The notes beneath the pieces are model-generated. The model did not search any database. It saw nothing but the letters and a program-made list of their open reading frames with translations, and was not told where the DNA came from. Source: Lactiplantibacillus pingfangensis (GTDB lineage Bacteria > Bacillota > Bacilli > Lactobacillales > Lactobacillaceae). Taken from it: DNA of 64,000 nt. The translations under genes were made by a program, and so were the position numbers. This document shows positions 27,320 to 35,844 of this stretch, piece after piece. Location of the stretch: the NCBI RefSeq assembly GCF_005404945.1, contig NZ_BJDG01000010.1, positions 37,108 through 101,107 on the forward strand, in the 5' to 3' direction. Every line of letters begins with the position of its first letter. Position 1 is the stretch's first letter.

Positions 27320-28783
27320 ATGACTGAATTGACAATTGACTGGCAGCCCGATAAAACGGTCGCCACACCAATCTATCAACAAATTATTAATTATTTTCAG
27401 CAGGAAATCGCCAACGGTAATTGGCCAACCGGTGCAAAACTCCCGGCGCAACGCAAACTGGCGACACAATTTAGCGTCAACCGTAGCACCCTAATCACCG
27501 CGCTCGACGAATTAGTTTCCGTTGGCCTCATCACTAGCAATCAAGGCTCTGGGATGACAGTTTCTGGTAACCATTGGTCGAGCTTGCTGGCAGAGCAAGT
27601 TAACTGGTCTCAATACGTGCACGCCGGTCAATTTAAACCCAACACCCACGCCATTCAAAAAATCAATCAATTTGAAACCGACGCGGTCATTCGTTTAAGT
27701 ACCGGCGAACCCGCCCCTGAACAGTTTCCGCGAGCCTTATTCCAAAAAGCATTTGCCAAACTTGGTGCCAATCTAACTAGTCTCAACTACACTGAACCGG
27801 CTGGTATCCTGGCGCTACGCGAACAAATTGCGACCCATCTTGAAAAAGTTGGCATTGAGACTCAGCCCGAAAATATTTTAATTACCTCGGGCTCGTTGCA
27901 GGCACTGCAACTCGTTTCGGTCTCACTGTTTCCCAAAAACGCGACTATTTACACCGAAGCCCCGACCTATGTGAAGTCGTTGCAAGTCTTTCAGTCAGCC
28001 AATACGCACTTGTCCGGTGTCCCAATGGATAATCAAGGACTGGCTTACTGGCAGTTAACGCCACCAGCGTCCGAATCACAGGGGATTATCTATACGATTC
28101 CAACCTTTAATAATCCGACCGGGATCGTGATGAGTACTGAACGCCGCCAACAAGTCTTAGCTTATGCACAAGCCCATCAACTGCCAATTTTGGAAGACGC
28201 TGCCTATCAAGACGTTTGGTTTGACCAACAACCACCACAGCCACTCAAAGCGTTGGACACGACCGGCAACGTGATTTATTTTGGGAGTATTTCAAAATCC
28301 TTAGCGCCTGGCTTGCGACTTGGTTGGACGGTAGCTGCTAAACCGGTCATTGACCGCTTAACTGACGTCAGAATGCAAACCGACTATGGCGCCAGTTCAC
28401 TATCACAGCTCGTCCTAGCGGAAATTTTGGCGGACCCGGATTATGACAACTATCAAGCCAATTTTCGCGCGACCCTGGCTAAAAAAGCCGCTGCGGCAGA
28501 AGCCATTTTACAAAACTATTGGGGACACGGCATCGCCACTTGGCAAACGCCAACCGGTGGCTTCTACCTTTGGATTCGACTCGCTGACCGGATTAATATT
28601 CCCAAGTTATTTGACCTCGCAACCGCGCAAAACGTCCTCTTTAATCCGGGTAACATTTACGATTTCCAGCCCAATCAATATATTCGCCTGAGTTTCTCCT
28701 ACGAATCTATCGAACGCTTTGAACGTGGGATCAAAATTCTAACGCAATTAATTGATCAGAATTTTCCAACAGGAGGTAAATAA
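27320..28783 (+). CDS. MocR/GntR-type regulator with aminotransferase domain
   Basis: A 487-residue fusion. Residues ~10-80 form a GntR winged helix (PIYQQIINYFQQEIANGNWP, QFSVNRSTLITALDEL). Residues ~110-480 form a fold-type I aminotransferase-like domain with a PLP Lys in IYFGSISKSLAPGLRLGW, and with FNNPTG and EDAAYQD. Such proteins sense PLP or an amino acid, as PdxR and GabR do. The divergent partner encodes a LysE exporter, so regulation of export is likely. Confidence 0.92.
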   Translation: MTELTIDWQPDKTVATPIYQQIINYFQQEIANGNWPTGAKLPAQRKLATQFSVNRSTLITALDELVSVGLITSNQGSGMTVSGNHWSSLLAEQVNWSQYVHAGQFKPNTHAIQKINQFETDAVIRLSTGEPAPEQFPRALFQKAFAKLGANLTSLNYTEPAGILALREQIATHLEKVGIETQPENILITSGSLQALQLVSVSLFPKNATIYTEAPTYVKSLQVFQSANTHLSGVPMDNQGLAYWQLTPPASESQGIIYTIPTFNNPTGIVMSTERRQQVLAYAQAHQLPILEDAAYQDVWFDQQPPQPLKALDTTGNVIYFGSISKSLAPGLRLGWTVAAKPVIDRLTDVRMQTDYGASSLSQLVLAEILADPDYDNYQANFRATLAKKAAAAEAILQNYWGHGIATWQTPTGGFYLWIRLADRINIPKLFDLATAQNVLFNPGNIYDFQPNQYIRLSFSYESIERFERGIKILTQLIDQNFPTGGK

Positions 28784-28784
28784 A

Positions 28785-29156
28785 ATGACAGCAAATGAAA
28801 CCTTGATTCGTCAGTATTTTAACTGCTGGCTCACGCAGGACTTTCCGCCGTTGACCACCTTTTTTACCAAAGACTGCGTGTACCGCGAGTGTTACGGCGC
28901 AACTTATCGTGGGATTGCAGAGCTAAAACAATGGCTTGACCATCAACTCGCCAGCCAAACTGTCTTGACTTGGGAGATTCAACGCGTGTTACCCGTCAGT
29001 GATAATTGCGTGGTCGTCACTTGGTTTTTCAAGGCCAAAACACAGACTGTCTCGGCTTTTGATGGCGTTTCAGTCATTGATTTTGAGGGTGACAAAATTT
29101 CTCGGCTAACTGAATATGAAACTAAGCACAATACTTATCGGCCATATGCGAGCTAA
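28785..29156 (+). CDS. NTF2-like/SnoaL-type small protein
   Basis: A 123-residue alpha+beta-barrel protein starting MTANETLIRQYFNCWLTQDF, with CVYRECYGATYRGIAELKQW and a closing strand. This is the pattern of the nuclear-transport-factor-2-like fold. Members are enzymes or binding proteins of many kinds, so no substrate is proposed. It starts directly after the MocR stop codon with a strong AGGAGGT, so it is co-transcribed with the regulator. A longer frame from 28752 overlaps MocR and is less likely. Confidence 0.75.
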   Translation: MTANETLIRQYFNCWLTQDFPPLTTFFTKDCVYRECYGATYRGIAELKQWLDHQLASQTVLTWEIQRVLPVSDNCVVVTWFFKAKTQTVSAFDGVSVIDFEGDKISRLTEYETKHNTYRPYAS

Positions 29157-29220
29157 TTCTTGTATTCGTTTTCATTTTTCGCTACACCAGGAAAAACAAT
29201 TATGCTAATCGGAGGTTATT

Positions 29221-29685
29221 ATGAACAAAATCGTGCCGAGTTTATGGTTTGCTGACAACAATTGTGAGGCGGCCATTAATTATTACGTTGATGTCTTTCC
29301 AAATTCTGAAATTGAAAGTATTAGTCGCTACCCTGAGGCTGAATTAGATGCCCACTTTGCTGGCATGGCCGGTAAAATTCTGACAGCCGTCTTCAAACTA
29401 GATGGTCAAAAATTTACGGCACTCGATGGTGGCCCCGTATTCAGAATTAACGAAGCTGTCTCATTTACGATCGAATGTGCGGATCAGGCCGAGATTGATT
29501 ACTACTGGTCCAAGCTCTCAAAAGTTTCCGAGGCCGAACAATGTGGCTGGGCTAAGGATCAATTCGGAGTTTCTTGGCAAATCGTTCCTAAAAACATGGG
29601 TGACTTAACACAAACCCCTGGCCAGATTCAAGCCATGATGGCTATGAAAAAGATTGATATTGCGACCTTAGTCGCGGCAAAATAA
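29221..29685 (+). CDS. VOC-family protein (PhnB/YjdN-like)
   Basis: A 154-residue protein of the glyoxalase/VOC superfamily, PhnB-like branch. It begins PSLWFADNNCEAAINYYVDV, contains FPNSEIESISRYPE and FTALDGGPVFRINEAVSF, and ends with FGVSWQIVPKNM, all hallmarks of the family often labelled 3-demethylubiquinone-9 3-methyltransferase-like. That name should not be taken as function. A GGAGG site precedes the ATG. It is the last gene before a terminator. Confidence 0.87.
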   Translation: MNKIVPSLWFADNNCEAAINYYVDVFPNSEIESISRYPEAELDAHFAGMAGKILTAVFKLDGQKFTALDGGPVFRINEAVSFTIECADQAEIDYYWSKLSKVSEAEQCGWAKDQFGVSWQIVPKNMGDLTQTPGQIQAMMAMKKIDIATLVAAK

Positions 29686-29732
29686 AAAACAGGTGAGTCA
29701 CAGAATTAAACTGCGACTCACCAGTTTTTGGC
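29684..29732 (+). terminator. Terminator after the VOC gene
   Basis: GGTGAGTC and GACTCACC form the core of a stem extended by CAG/CTG, followed by TTTTT. An A run at the left makes it usable from both strands. Confidence 0.88.
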
Positions 29733-30084
29733 CTATTTAGCTAAAGGTTGAAAGATCAAACGGCTCGTAAATACTGCCATATAGGTGACAGGAACTTCCC
29801 AATTAGTGGTGATCCCGCTCAGGCGTGCCTCCGCTAAACCTAGCCTAAAAAAACTTGAATTAGCTGAAAGTCGCCGCTGATGGCATCGGCCGTGAAGGTG
29901 GCATTGGGTCGGCATGTTTTTTGCCGGCGTTACGCCACGGACGGTCCGGAACACTTGCGATTTGTGCAAGGGTTCCGGGCGAGGGACAAGACGTTTCTCA
30001 GGCTTGATCCGGTCCCACGACCGTATGTTATCAGTGGCGACTGGAAGCGGCACCAGTTAATTAGTCTGTATCGGCTGGTTGGCC
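29733..30084. other. GC-rich structured intergenic element without a gene
   Basis: About 350 bp richer in GC than its surroundings and containing several strong hairpins: GGCG-TTA-CGCC near 29926-29936, CCGGAAC..CTTGC/GCAAG..GTTCCGG at 29946-29978, and a GGGAC/GTCCC pairing from about 29983 to 30020. Short frames on both strands have atypical composition and no ribosome sites. It may be a dispersed non-coding repeat or RNA element. Confidence 0.5.
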
Positions 30085-32079
30085 CTATTCACTTGCCAAC
30101 GCCGTGATTGGGTTTAATCGAGCGGCTCGACGTGCGGGTAAAATTGCGGCTAACCAAGCAATCACGAGTGCAATGATGAAAATACTAATCACATTTGTTA
30201 GCTTGATTTGAACCAGATTGTAGCTGGCGATTCGATACAAGACATGATTTAAGCCCATCCCAATTAAATAAGCTAATCCAGTCGCCAAGGTGGCACTCAA
30301 GACACCCAACATCAAGGCCTCACTCGTAAACAGCCGGCGAATGTCCCGACGACTTTCACCAAGTGAGCGCAAAATGCCAATTTCCTTCATCCGTGCACTC
30401 ACAGACATAAACATCGTCACAATAATCATCAGTGCCGAAACTACCAGTGAGATTCCGGCAATGGCTGCTAAAATCGTCGTGGCTAAATTCACATAAGTAT
30501 TCACATTCGTTAAGGCTGCTGAAATACTAGTGGCTGAAAACTGCTTTTTGCCGCCGGTTTTGACATGATTAATGGCACTCACCACCGCCTCATTTTGTTG
30601 ACGGCCATTAATTCTGACCGTCACAAACGTCGGCAACGTCGTGACTTTAGCCGCTGCGCGCATTGCTTGCATGGTCGCATAGTTAACCGCATTTAAGCCC
30701 TCACCAGTTGGCGAATCCGCGATACCAGCGACAGTTAGTTGCCGTTGAACCGTGACTAACTGATTTTGATTATTTAAAGTCTGATAAGCAACCGTCACCT
30801 TTTGACCAATCAGTTTTCGCCAATTTTCAGTTGACCATTTCTGGGCAATTGATCGCTTATCAATCACAATCTGATTGTCACCTGCAACATGCCCAGCCTT
30901 TAAACTGGAAGCTTGATCAGTACTCGTCCACGTCGTCAGTTGTGGTGCGGAATAACTCGTTTTACCAATCGTAATCATGGCATCACTAGCTGCAATCCCA
31001 GGTTCAACTTTGACAACATGTGCCAGCTCACGCAGGGCTGTCACTTGGCTCGTTGAAAAAGTCGGCATGTGCGTGGCAACACTGCCCGCTTCGCCAGGAT
31101 CAGCTTGGGCGGCAAATTGTTCCTCTTGGGCTTTAGCACTATTCACGTAGCGCATGACGGTGATTGATTGCGGATCAACAATTGAATTAATTTGATGATT
31201 GATATAGCCTTTTAAGCCATTTCCCAAACCATTAAAAAGCATCACGGCAAATAGCCCAATCGCTGTCCCTAAGACAATTAGCGTATTCCAGCTCCAAGTA
31301 TGTCGTAAATGTTTAAAGGCGGTTGACATCGAGATATGCCACGGCAAGGGCCGGGCCATCAACTTGGTTCGTTGCGTGCTGACCGGCTTTGAAACCGGTT
31401 GGATCACTTGATCATCGGTAATTTTGCCGTCGGTCAACTGGACGATGCGGGTCCCCGCGTGTGCCACAGTTTCTGAGTGCGTGACACAAATAACCAGTCG
31501 ACCATTGGCAGCAATCTTTTTTAAAAGTGCTAAAACTTCAATCGTATTTTGTGCATCCAAGGCGCCGGTGGGCTCATCCGCAATAATAATTTGCGGGTCA
31601 CTTGCTAACGCCCGCGCAATGGCAACTCGCTGTTTTTGGCCGCCGGAAAGTTGACTGGGATATTTCTTCAACTGATCTGATAACCCAACTTGATTTAACA
31701 ACCCACGGGCGCGCTTCAACCGTGCGCCATGCGGCAACTTGGTCATATCAAGCGATAACAGCACATTATCTACAACGGTCAGATGACTAATTAAATTATA
31801 GGCTTGATAAATGTAGCCAACCGTTTCACGTCGATACTGGTCAAGTTGTCGATCATGACGATGATCCAAGGGCTGATCTTGCACACTAACCGTGCCGTCA
31901 AAGTCGCGATCCAATCCGCCAATGATATTCATTAGTGTCGATTTGCCCCCACCAGATTCACCAAGAATTGTCACAAATTCACCTAGTTCAAAATTTAGAC
32001 TGATTCTTTTTAAAACTGGATAAGCCGTTTTGCCAATATAATATGATTTATGAATATCATCTAAACTTAAATAACTCAT
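30085..32079 (-). CDS. MacB-type ABC transporter, fused ATPase and permease
   Basis: A 664-residue protein. Residues 1-225 are an ATPase of the LolD/MacB type: [11 protein letters not shown] (Walker A), [15 protein letters not shown] (signature), [12 protein letters not shown] (Walker B) and VTHSETVAH (H-loop). A transmembrane segment near residue 265 precedes a large extracytoplasmic domain (~290-520), and three C-terminal segments form the FtsX-like permease ending [13 protein letters not shown]. Such transporters move peptides or lipoproteins, or sense antimicrobials. No two-component system is next to it, so the substrate is open. Confidence 0.92.
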   Translation of the reverse strand: MSYLSLDDIHKSYYIGKTAYPVLKRISLNFELGEFVTILGESGGGKSTLMNIIGGLDRDFDGTVSVQDQPLDHRHDRQLDQYRRETVGYIYQAYNLISHLTVVDNVLLSLDMTKLPHGARLKRARGLLNQVGLSDQLKKYPSQLSGGQKQRVAIARALASDPQIIIADEPTGALDAQNTIEVLALLKKIAANGRLVICVTHSETVAHAGTRIVQLTDGKITDDQVIQPVSKPVSTQRTKLMARPLPWHISMSTAFKHLRHTWSWNTLIVLGTAIGLFAVMLFNGLGNGLKGYINHQINSIVDPQSITVMRYVNSAKAQEEQFAAQADPGEAGSVATHMPTFSTSQVTALRELAHVVKVEPGIAASDAMITIGKTSYSAPQLTTWTSTDQASSLKAGHVAGDNQIVIDKRSIAQKWSTENWRKLIGQKVTVAYQTLNNQNQLVTVQRQLTVAGIADSPTGEGLNAVNYATMQAMRAAAKVTTLPTFVTVRINGRQQNEAVVSAINHVKTGGKKQFSATSISAALTNVNTYVNLATTILAAIAGISLVVSALMIIVTMFMSVSARMKEIGILRSLGESRRDIRRLFTSEALMLGVLSATLATGLAYLIGMGLNHVLYRIASYNLVQIKLTNVISIFIIALVIAWLAAILPARRAARLNPITALASE

Positions 32080-32180
32080 AGTATGCCCCCACTCTTGTCA
32101 GCGTCCCATAACTTATCGCCAGCTTAGCACGCGATGCTGGCAAAGTGGTTGTCAGCGTTTTAGTCTTGAAAGTTGCCAAA

Positions 32181-32222
32181 CAAAAACGGCCAACAACTTA
32201 CAGATTGTAAGTCACTAGCCGT
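32181..32222 (-). terminator. Terminator of argS
   Basis: Outer ACGGC/GCCGT and inner ACTTACA/TGTAAGT pairings make a long stem, followed on the minus strand by TTTTTG. Confidence 0.75.
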
Positions 32223-32231
32223 CCTCATTAA

Positions 32232-33920
32232 TTACATTTCGTCAGGTGCTTTAACGCCTAATAGACGCAACGCTTCTTTCAAGACAATGCTGACACTCTG
32301 AACTAACGCTAAGCGCGCGTTCAAGTCATCATCTTCAACTAAAATCTTAGTATTACCATAATATTTATTAAAGGCTTTGGCCAAATGAATGGCATATTTT
32401 GCTATGATCGACGGTTCATACGCCTCACTTGCCCGCACAATTGTCGCTGGGAATTCACTCAACAATTTCAACGTGTCCCAAGCTGCGGGATCACTTAACT
32501 GCTGATTAGCGGCTGTCAATTTAGGACTGCCGGCCTTACGCAAAATACTTTCAGCCCGCGCATGGGCATATTGGACATACGGACCCGTTTCACCTTCAAA
32601 ACGAACAACTTCTTCCAAGTTGAAGTCAAAACTGTTCATCCGTTCATTCTTCAAATCATGGAAGACCACGGCGCCAATCCCAACGGCATCCGCAACTGCA
32701 TCCTTGTTTGCCAAGTCTGGATTCTTTTGATCAATTTGTTGGTGTGCCAAGGTTACAGCATCATCCAAAACTTTATCCAATAAGATGACCCGACCACTTC
32801 GCGTTGACAACTTTTTCCCGTTAGACGTGATCAACCCAAATGGAATATGATGAATTTCGTCTGCCCAATCAAAGCCCATTTCAGTTAAAACGGCTTTTAA
32901 TTGCTTGAAGTGATTGGTTTGTTCATTACCGACGACGTACAACGATTGCACAAAATCATAAGTCCGTTTCCGATAAACCGCGGCAGCCAAGTCACGTGTA
33001 ATATACAAGGTCGCACCATCAGATTTTTTAATCAATGCCGGATTCAAATCATATTTACTTAAATCAACGACTTCGGCCCCTTGGCTTTCATGCAATAAAT
33101 TCTTTGATTCCAAAATATCAACGATTTCGGCCATTTTATCATTATAAAAGGCTTCCCCATTAAATGAATCGAATTGGATATCTAAGCGTTGATAGATTTT
33201 TTGGAACGCCTTCAATGATTCTGAACGGAACCATTTCCATAAGGCCAAGGCTTCTTCATCGCCATTTTCCAACTTTTTGAACCAATCACGTGCTTCATCG
33301 TCCATTTCTGGATGATCAACATCTTCCTTATGAAAACGCACATAATATTTCAGCAAATTATTGATGGGGTCGGCCTTAACTTCGGCCTCACTTCCCCACA
33401 TCTTGTAAGCCGTAATCAACTTACCAAATTGGGTGCCCCAATCACCTAAATGATTGATTTTAACTGGCTTGTAGTCAATCTTTGATAAAATATTTGCCAG
33501 CGAATTCCCGATCACTGTCGACCGCAAATGTCCCATCGAAATTGGTTTGGCAATGTTAGGAGACGACATGTCAATTGGCACTTGCCCGGCATTGCCCAAT
33601 TTGGCATCACCAAAATGCGCGCCATCCATCATAATTTGAGCTAAAATATCGGCTGAAAAATCAGCTTTCTTGAAGAAAAAGTTGACGTAAGGTCCCATTG
33701 CCACAACTTTTTCAAAATTCGTTTGATCAATTTTTTCAACCACATCGCCCGCAATCATCTGGGGAGCGCGATGCATGATTTTAGCTAATGCAAACGTTGG
33801 GAAAGCTAAGTCCCCTTGTTTTGACGTTTTAGGTTGTTCGATTTTGGCTAAAATGTCGGCCATTGCCAATTCTGGCAAGGCTGGTGCTAAGACATCCGCA
33901 ACTTGTTGTTTGTAATCCAT
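32232..33920 (-). CDS. argS: Arginyl-tRNA synthetase
   Basis: A 562-residue class I synthetase that charges tRNA-Arg. Seen: [20 protein letters not shown] with the HIGH-like motif [18 protein letters not shown], and [14 protein letters not shown] in the anticodon-binding domain. The KMSKS loop is replaced by KKLSTRSG, as is usual for many ArgRS. The N-terminal Add-1 domain and full length are present. It is preceded by a T-box leader and followed by a terminator, so it is a single-gene unit. Confidence 0.96.
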   Translation of the reverse strand: MDYKQQVADVLAPALPELAMADILAKIEQPKTSKQGDLAFPTFALAKIMHRAPQMIAGDVVEKIDQTNFEKVVAMGPYVNFFFKKADFSADILAQIMMDGAHFGDAKLGNAGQVPIDMSSPNIAKPISMGHLRSTVIGNSLANILSKIDYKPVKINHLGDWGTQFGKLITAYKMWGSEAEVKADPINNLLKYYVRFHKEDVDHPEMDDEARDWFKKLENGDEEALALWKWFRSESLKAFQKIYQRLDIQFDSFNGEAFYNDKMAEIVDILESKNLLHESQGAEVVDLSKYDLNPALIKKSDGATLYITRDLAAAVYRKRTYDFVQSLYVVGNEQTNHFKQLKAVLTEMGFDWADEIHHIPFGLITSNGKKLSTRSGRVILLDKVLDDAVTLAHQQIDQKNPDLANKDAVADAVGIGAVVFHDLKNERMNSFDFNLEEVVRFEGETGPYVQYAHARAESILRKAGSPKLTAANQQLSDPAAWDTLKLLSEFPATIVRASEAYEPSIIAKYAIHLAKAFNKYYGNTKILVEDDDLNARLALVQSVSIVLKEALRLLGVKAPDEM

Positions 33921-33957
33921 ATTTTCCTCCTAATTTTTCACGATGGTCATTGGACAA

Positions 33958-34165
33958 AAAAAGTCCCCTACATAGTCCTAAAACTTGTAAGAGACGAGAA
34001 TTCCCGCGGTACCACTCTAATTGATATAATATCCACTTATTATTTATCTGGTTGTCTTCAAAAGCGCGCTTCACTCAGGTTACTGATCTGGCTCTCATCA
34101 TCCCAGACTTGCTTTACAGGTTAACTGACTTACTTTTCTTTCTCATTAGACGAGTTTTAAACAAG
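33958..34165 (-). promoter_or_regulatory. T-box leader of argS
   Basis: On the minus strand the leader contains an AGTAAG Stem I start, the conserved T-box sequence GTGGTACCGCGG (34004-34015), and a terminator whose arms carry GTCTC..TACA and TGTA..GGGAC, followed by seven T (33958-33996). A CGC triplet, an Arg codon, lies in the expected specifier region within GCGCGC (34064-34069), but the exact register is not certain. A -10 TATACT (34170-34175) precedes it. Uncharged tRNA-Arg should allow read-through into argS. Confidence 0.9.
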
Positions 34166-34175
34166 CGTTAGTATA

Positions 34176-34815
34176 ACAGAGTTCACCGATTTTGACTAGT
34201 CATGTCTCGCGATAGTATGTGCCAAGTTCTTCTCTGTTCTCTCTAAATTCATTACCGTTAATGCTTTCATCCAAATTCCAACTCGGCAATTGATTAACGA
34301 CTAGTGCTGATTTCCGCCTACCGGGGGCTTCGTTTGGGGCTGGAACGCCATGAACCATTTTTGAGCCAAAAGGCGGTCTCAAAAGCTGGTTTTTGACTAA
34401 CCGCGGATCAACCCACCGCGCTAAGTCAAATGCCACGGCTGAGCCCCAAACGAAACCCCCTCACGGCTAAAAAGGTGCATTATTTTGATTAACCAGTTCC
34501 CCCCAAAAAAACTTAACTAGATGTCCAACTGCTGAACAAATCAACATTCAAAAGTAATCGTCGCCAATAGAATAGTCAATGTTCGTCTGTCTACATGCCA
34601 GTAGTTGATACAGGCACAAAGAAACTTACAACGTCGTAATTGCCAAATTGAATAGCTAACCTTTTTCTATGAAAGATTGATTCGCGCTATTTGATGTGTA
34701 TTAACATAATTAGAGAAGACTGGCGCTTCTTTATCAACCAATCTTCCTACTGAGAAAAATTTTACATTAACCTTGTGATATCTGGCATTGCATCCGCTTA
34801 TGCTGATTTATCGTC
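34176..34815. other. Intergenic stretch of about 640 bp
   Basis: It contains the structured element at 34323-34460 (listed separately) and otherwise AT-rich sequence. A 78-codon minus-strand frame at 34200-34436 runs through that element and lacks a ribosome site. I see no other gene or RNA in 34470-34815. Confidence 0.5.
34323..34460 (-). repeat. 138-bp three-way-junction element
   Basis: The outer arms (34323-34341 and 34442-34460, 19 nt) pair completely as minus-strand RNA. Inside are two separate hairpins: arms 34392-34406 and 34416-34430 (13 of 15 paired), and TTTTGAG/CTCAAAA (34359-34365, 34378-34384) extended by AACCA/TGGTT (34353-34357, 34387-34391). It could be a structured RNA or a palindromic mobile repeat; there is no U run. 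Confidence 0.6.
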
Positions 34816-35652
34816 TCATCGACTTGTCGTTTCAGTCATGCGGTCCAATGAGCGCCGATAAAACAACCAAGCTAGACCTTCCCAAAATTGAGCCGTTGAC
34901 GCCGCCACCCGTACTGGCATCGCCAACAATTGGGCATTCGAAATAGTTTCAAGCTCAACAACGTCATGACCAGTAGTCCCAGCCCCATCTGGTTGGCAAA
35001 TCACGGTTATCCACTCGGCCGAATTCGTTGGCGCATGCTGGACGACTAAATAAGCAGTTGAACCCACCTCGGCTCGTTCCGATTGCATAGCTGTGATGAT
35101 CGTTTGAAGCAGCACAACACACTCATTCTCAGAATAACTGGTCTTAGCTGACAATGTCACCGCCATTTTTTGCAGAACAACCGAGTTAGCTGCAGCTACT
35201 AAAATTTCGTGCCAGTCATAAAATCGTCTGATCTTCGTGGCAATTTCAAGTTGTCCCGAAGTGACCGTCCAAAACTGAGCCACATTCTCGAAAAGGCCGG
35301 CAGACAACGGTGACCATGGTATGTCATAATCAACGGTTTGATGTTGCGTAATCACCGTTAATGTCACAATATCCGCATTCTTCTGCAGCCGGTCATTGGT
35401 CGCTGTGGAAAGCTGTTCCGTTTTGAGTATTAAATCGAAGCCGGCCAAACACGGCTTTTCCGTCGTTTGTTTTCCTTGCACAATCACCAATCGGCTGATC
35501 GCCGTTCCTGGTATCGAGACCGTCTCAACAGTTTTAAAACTAATTTTCAATTGTACAATGGGCGCTGGATTCACAGCCGTCCCCACCATTCTGAGCTGTG
35601 CCACCAAAGTCTGCATCTCGGTTGTTGTCATCACTTGGGTTCTTCTAGTCAT
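34816..35652 (-). CDS. Hypothetical protein, 278 residues
   Basis: A soluble protein with no signal peptide or membrane segment, rich in Thr, Val and Ala with alternating beta-like stretches. It starts MTRRTQVMTTTEMQTLVAQL with an AGGGG ribosome site at good spacing, and ends LAWLFYRRSLDRMTETTSR. I do not recognise a domain or catalytic motif. It stands between the argS leader and the UvrA-like gene, and the terminator upstream at 35731 suggests its own transcript. Composition is similar to the core genes, so there is no sign of recent transfer. Confidence 0.7.
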   Translation of the reverse strand: MTRRTQVMTTTEMQTLVAQLRMVGTAVNPAPIVQLKISFKTVETVSIPGTAISRLVIVQGKQTTEKPCLAGFDLILKTEQLSTATNDRLQKNADIVTLTVITQHQTVDYDIPWSPLSAGLFENVAQFWTVTSGQLEIATKIRRFYDWHEILVAAANSVVLQKMAVTLSAKTSYSENECVVLLQTIITAMQSERAEVGSTAYLVVQHAPTNSAEWITVICQPDGAGTTGHDVVELETISNAQLLAMPVRVAASTAQFWEGLAWLFYRRSLDRMTETTSR

Positions 35653-35730
35653 CAGTTATCCCCTCCGACGAGCTTTATTGTTGATTTAAGTGTAACGCTC
35701 ACTTATCCGAGTTCAATCAATTGCGGCTAC

Positions 35731-35770
35731 AAAAAAATCGTTTACAGCTTATGCCGAAAACGATTTTGTA
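35731..35770 (-). terminator. Terminator of the UvrA-like gene
   Basis: AATCGTTT and AAACGATT pair across a long loop, followed by TTTTTTT on the minus strand. Confidence 0.75.
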
Positions 35771-35844
35771 AAACCAGTTTACTAATTTACGACCGTGCGT
35801 GTAAAAAAACAGCAACTGCTAATGAAACTCAGGCCCCACTACAC

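Noticed and set aside
29733..30053. 106-codon frame on the minus strand, and a 75-codon frame at 29880-30107 on the plus strand
   Set aside because: No ribosome sites, unusual residue composition, and both run through strong hairpins; more likely non-coding structured DNA.
34200..34436. 78-codon frame on the minus strand
   Set aside because: It passes through the three-way-junction element and has no ribosome site; the element explains the sequence better.
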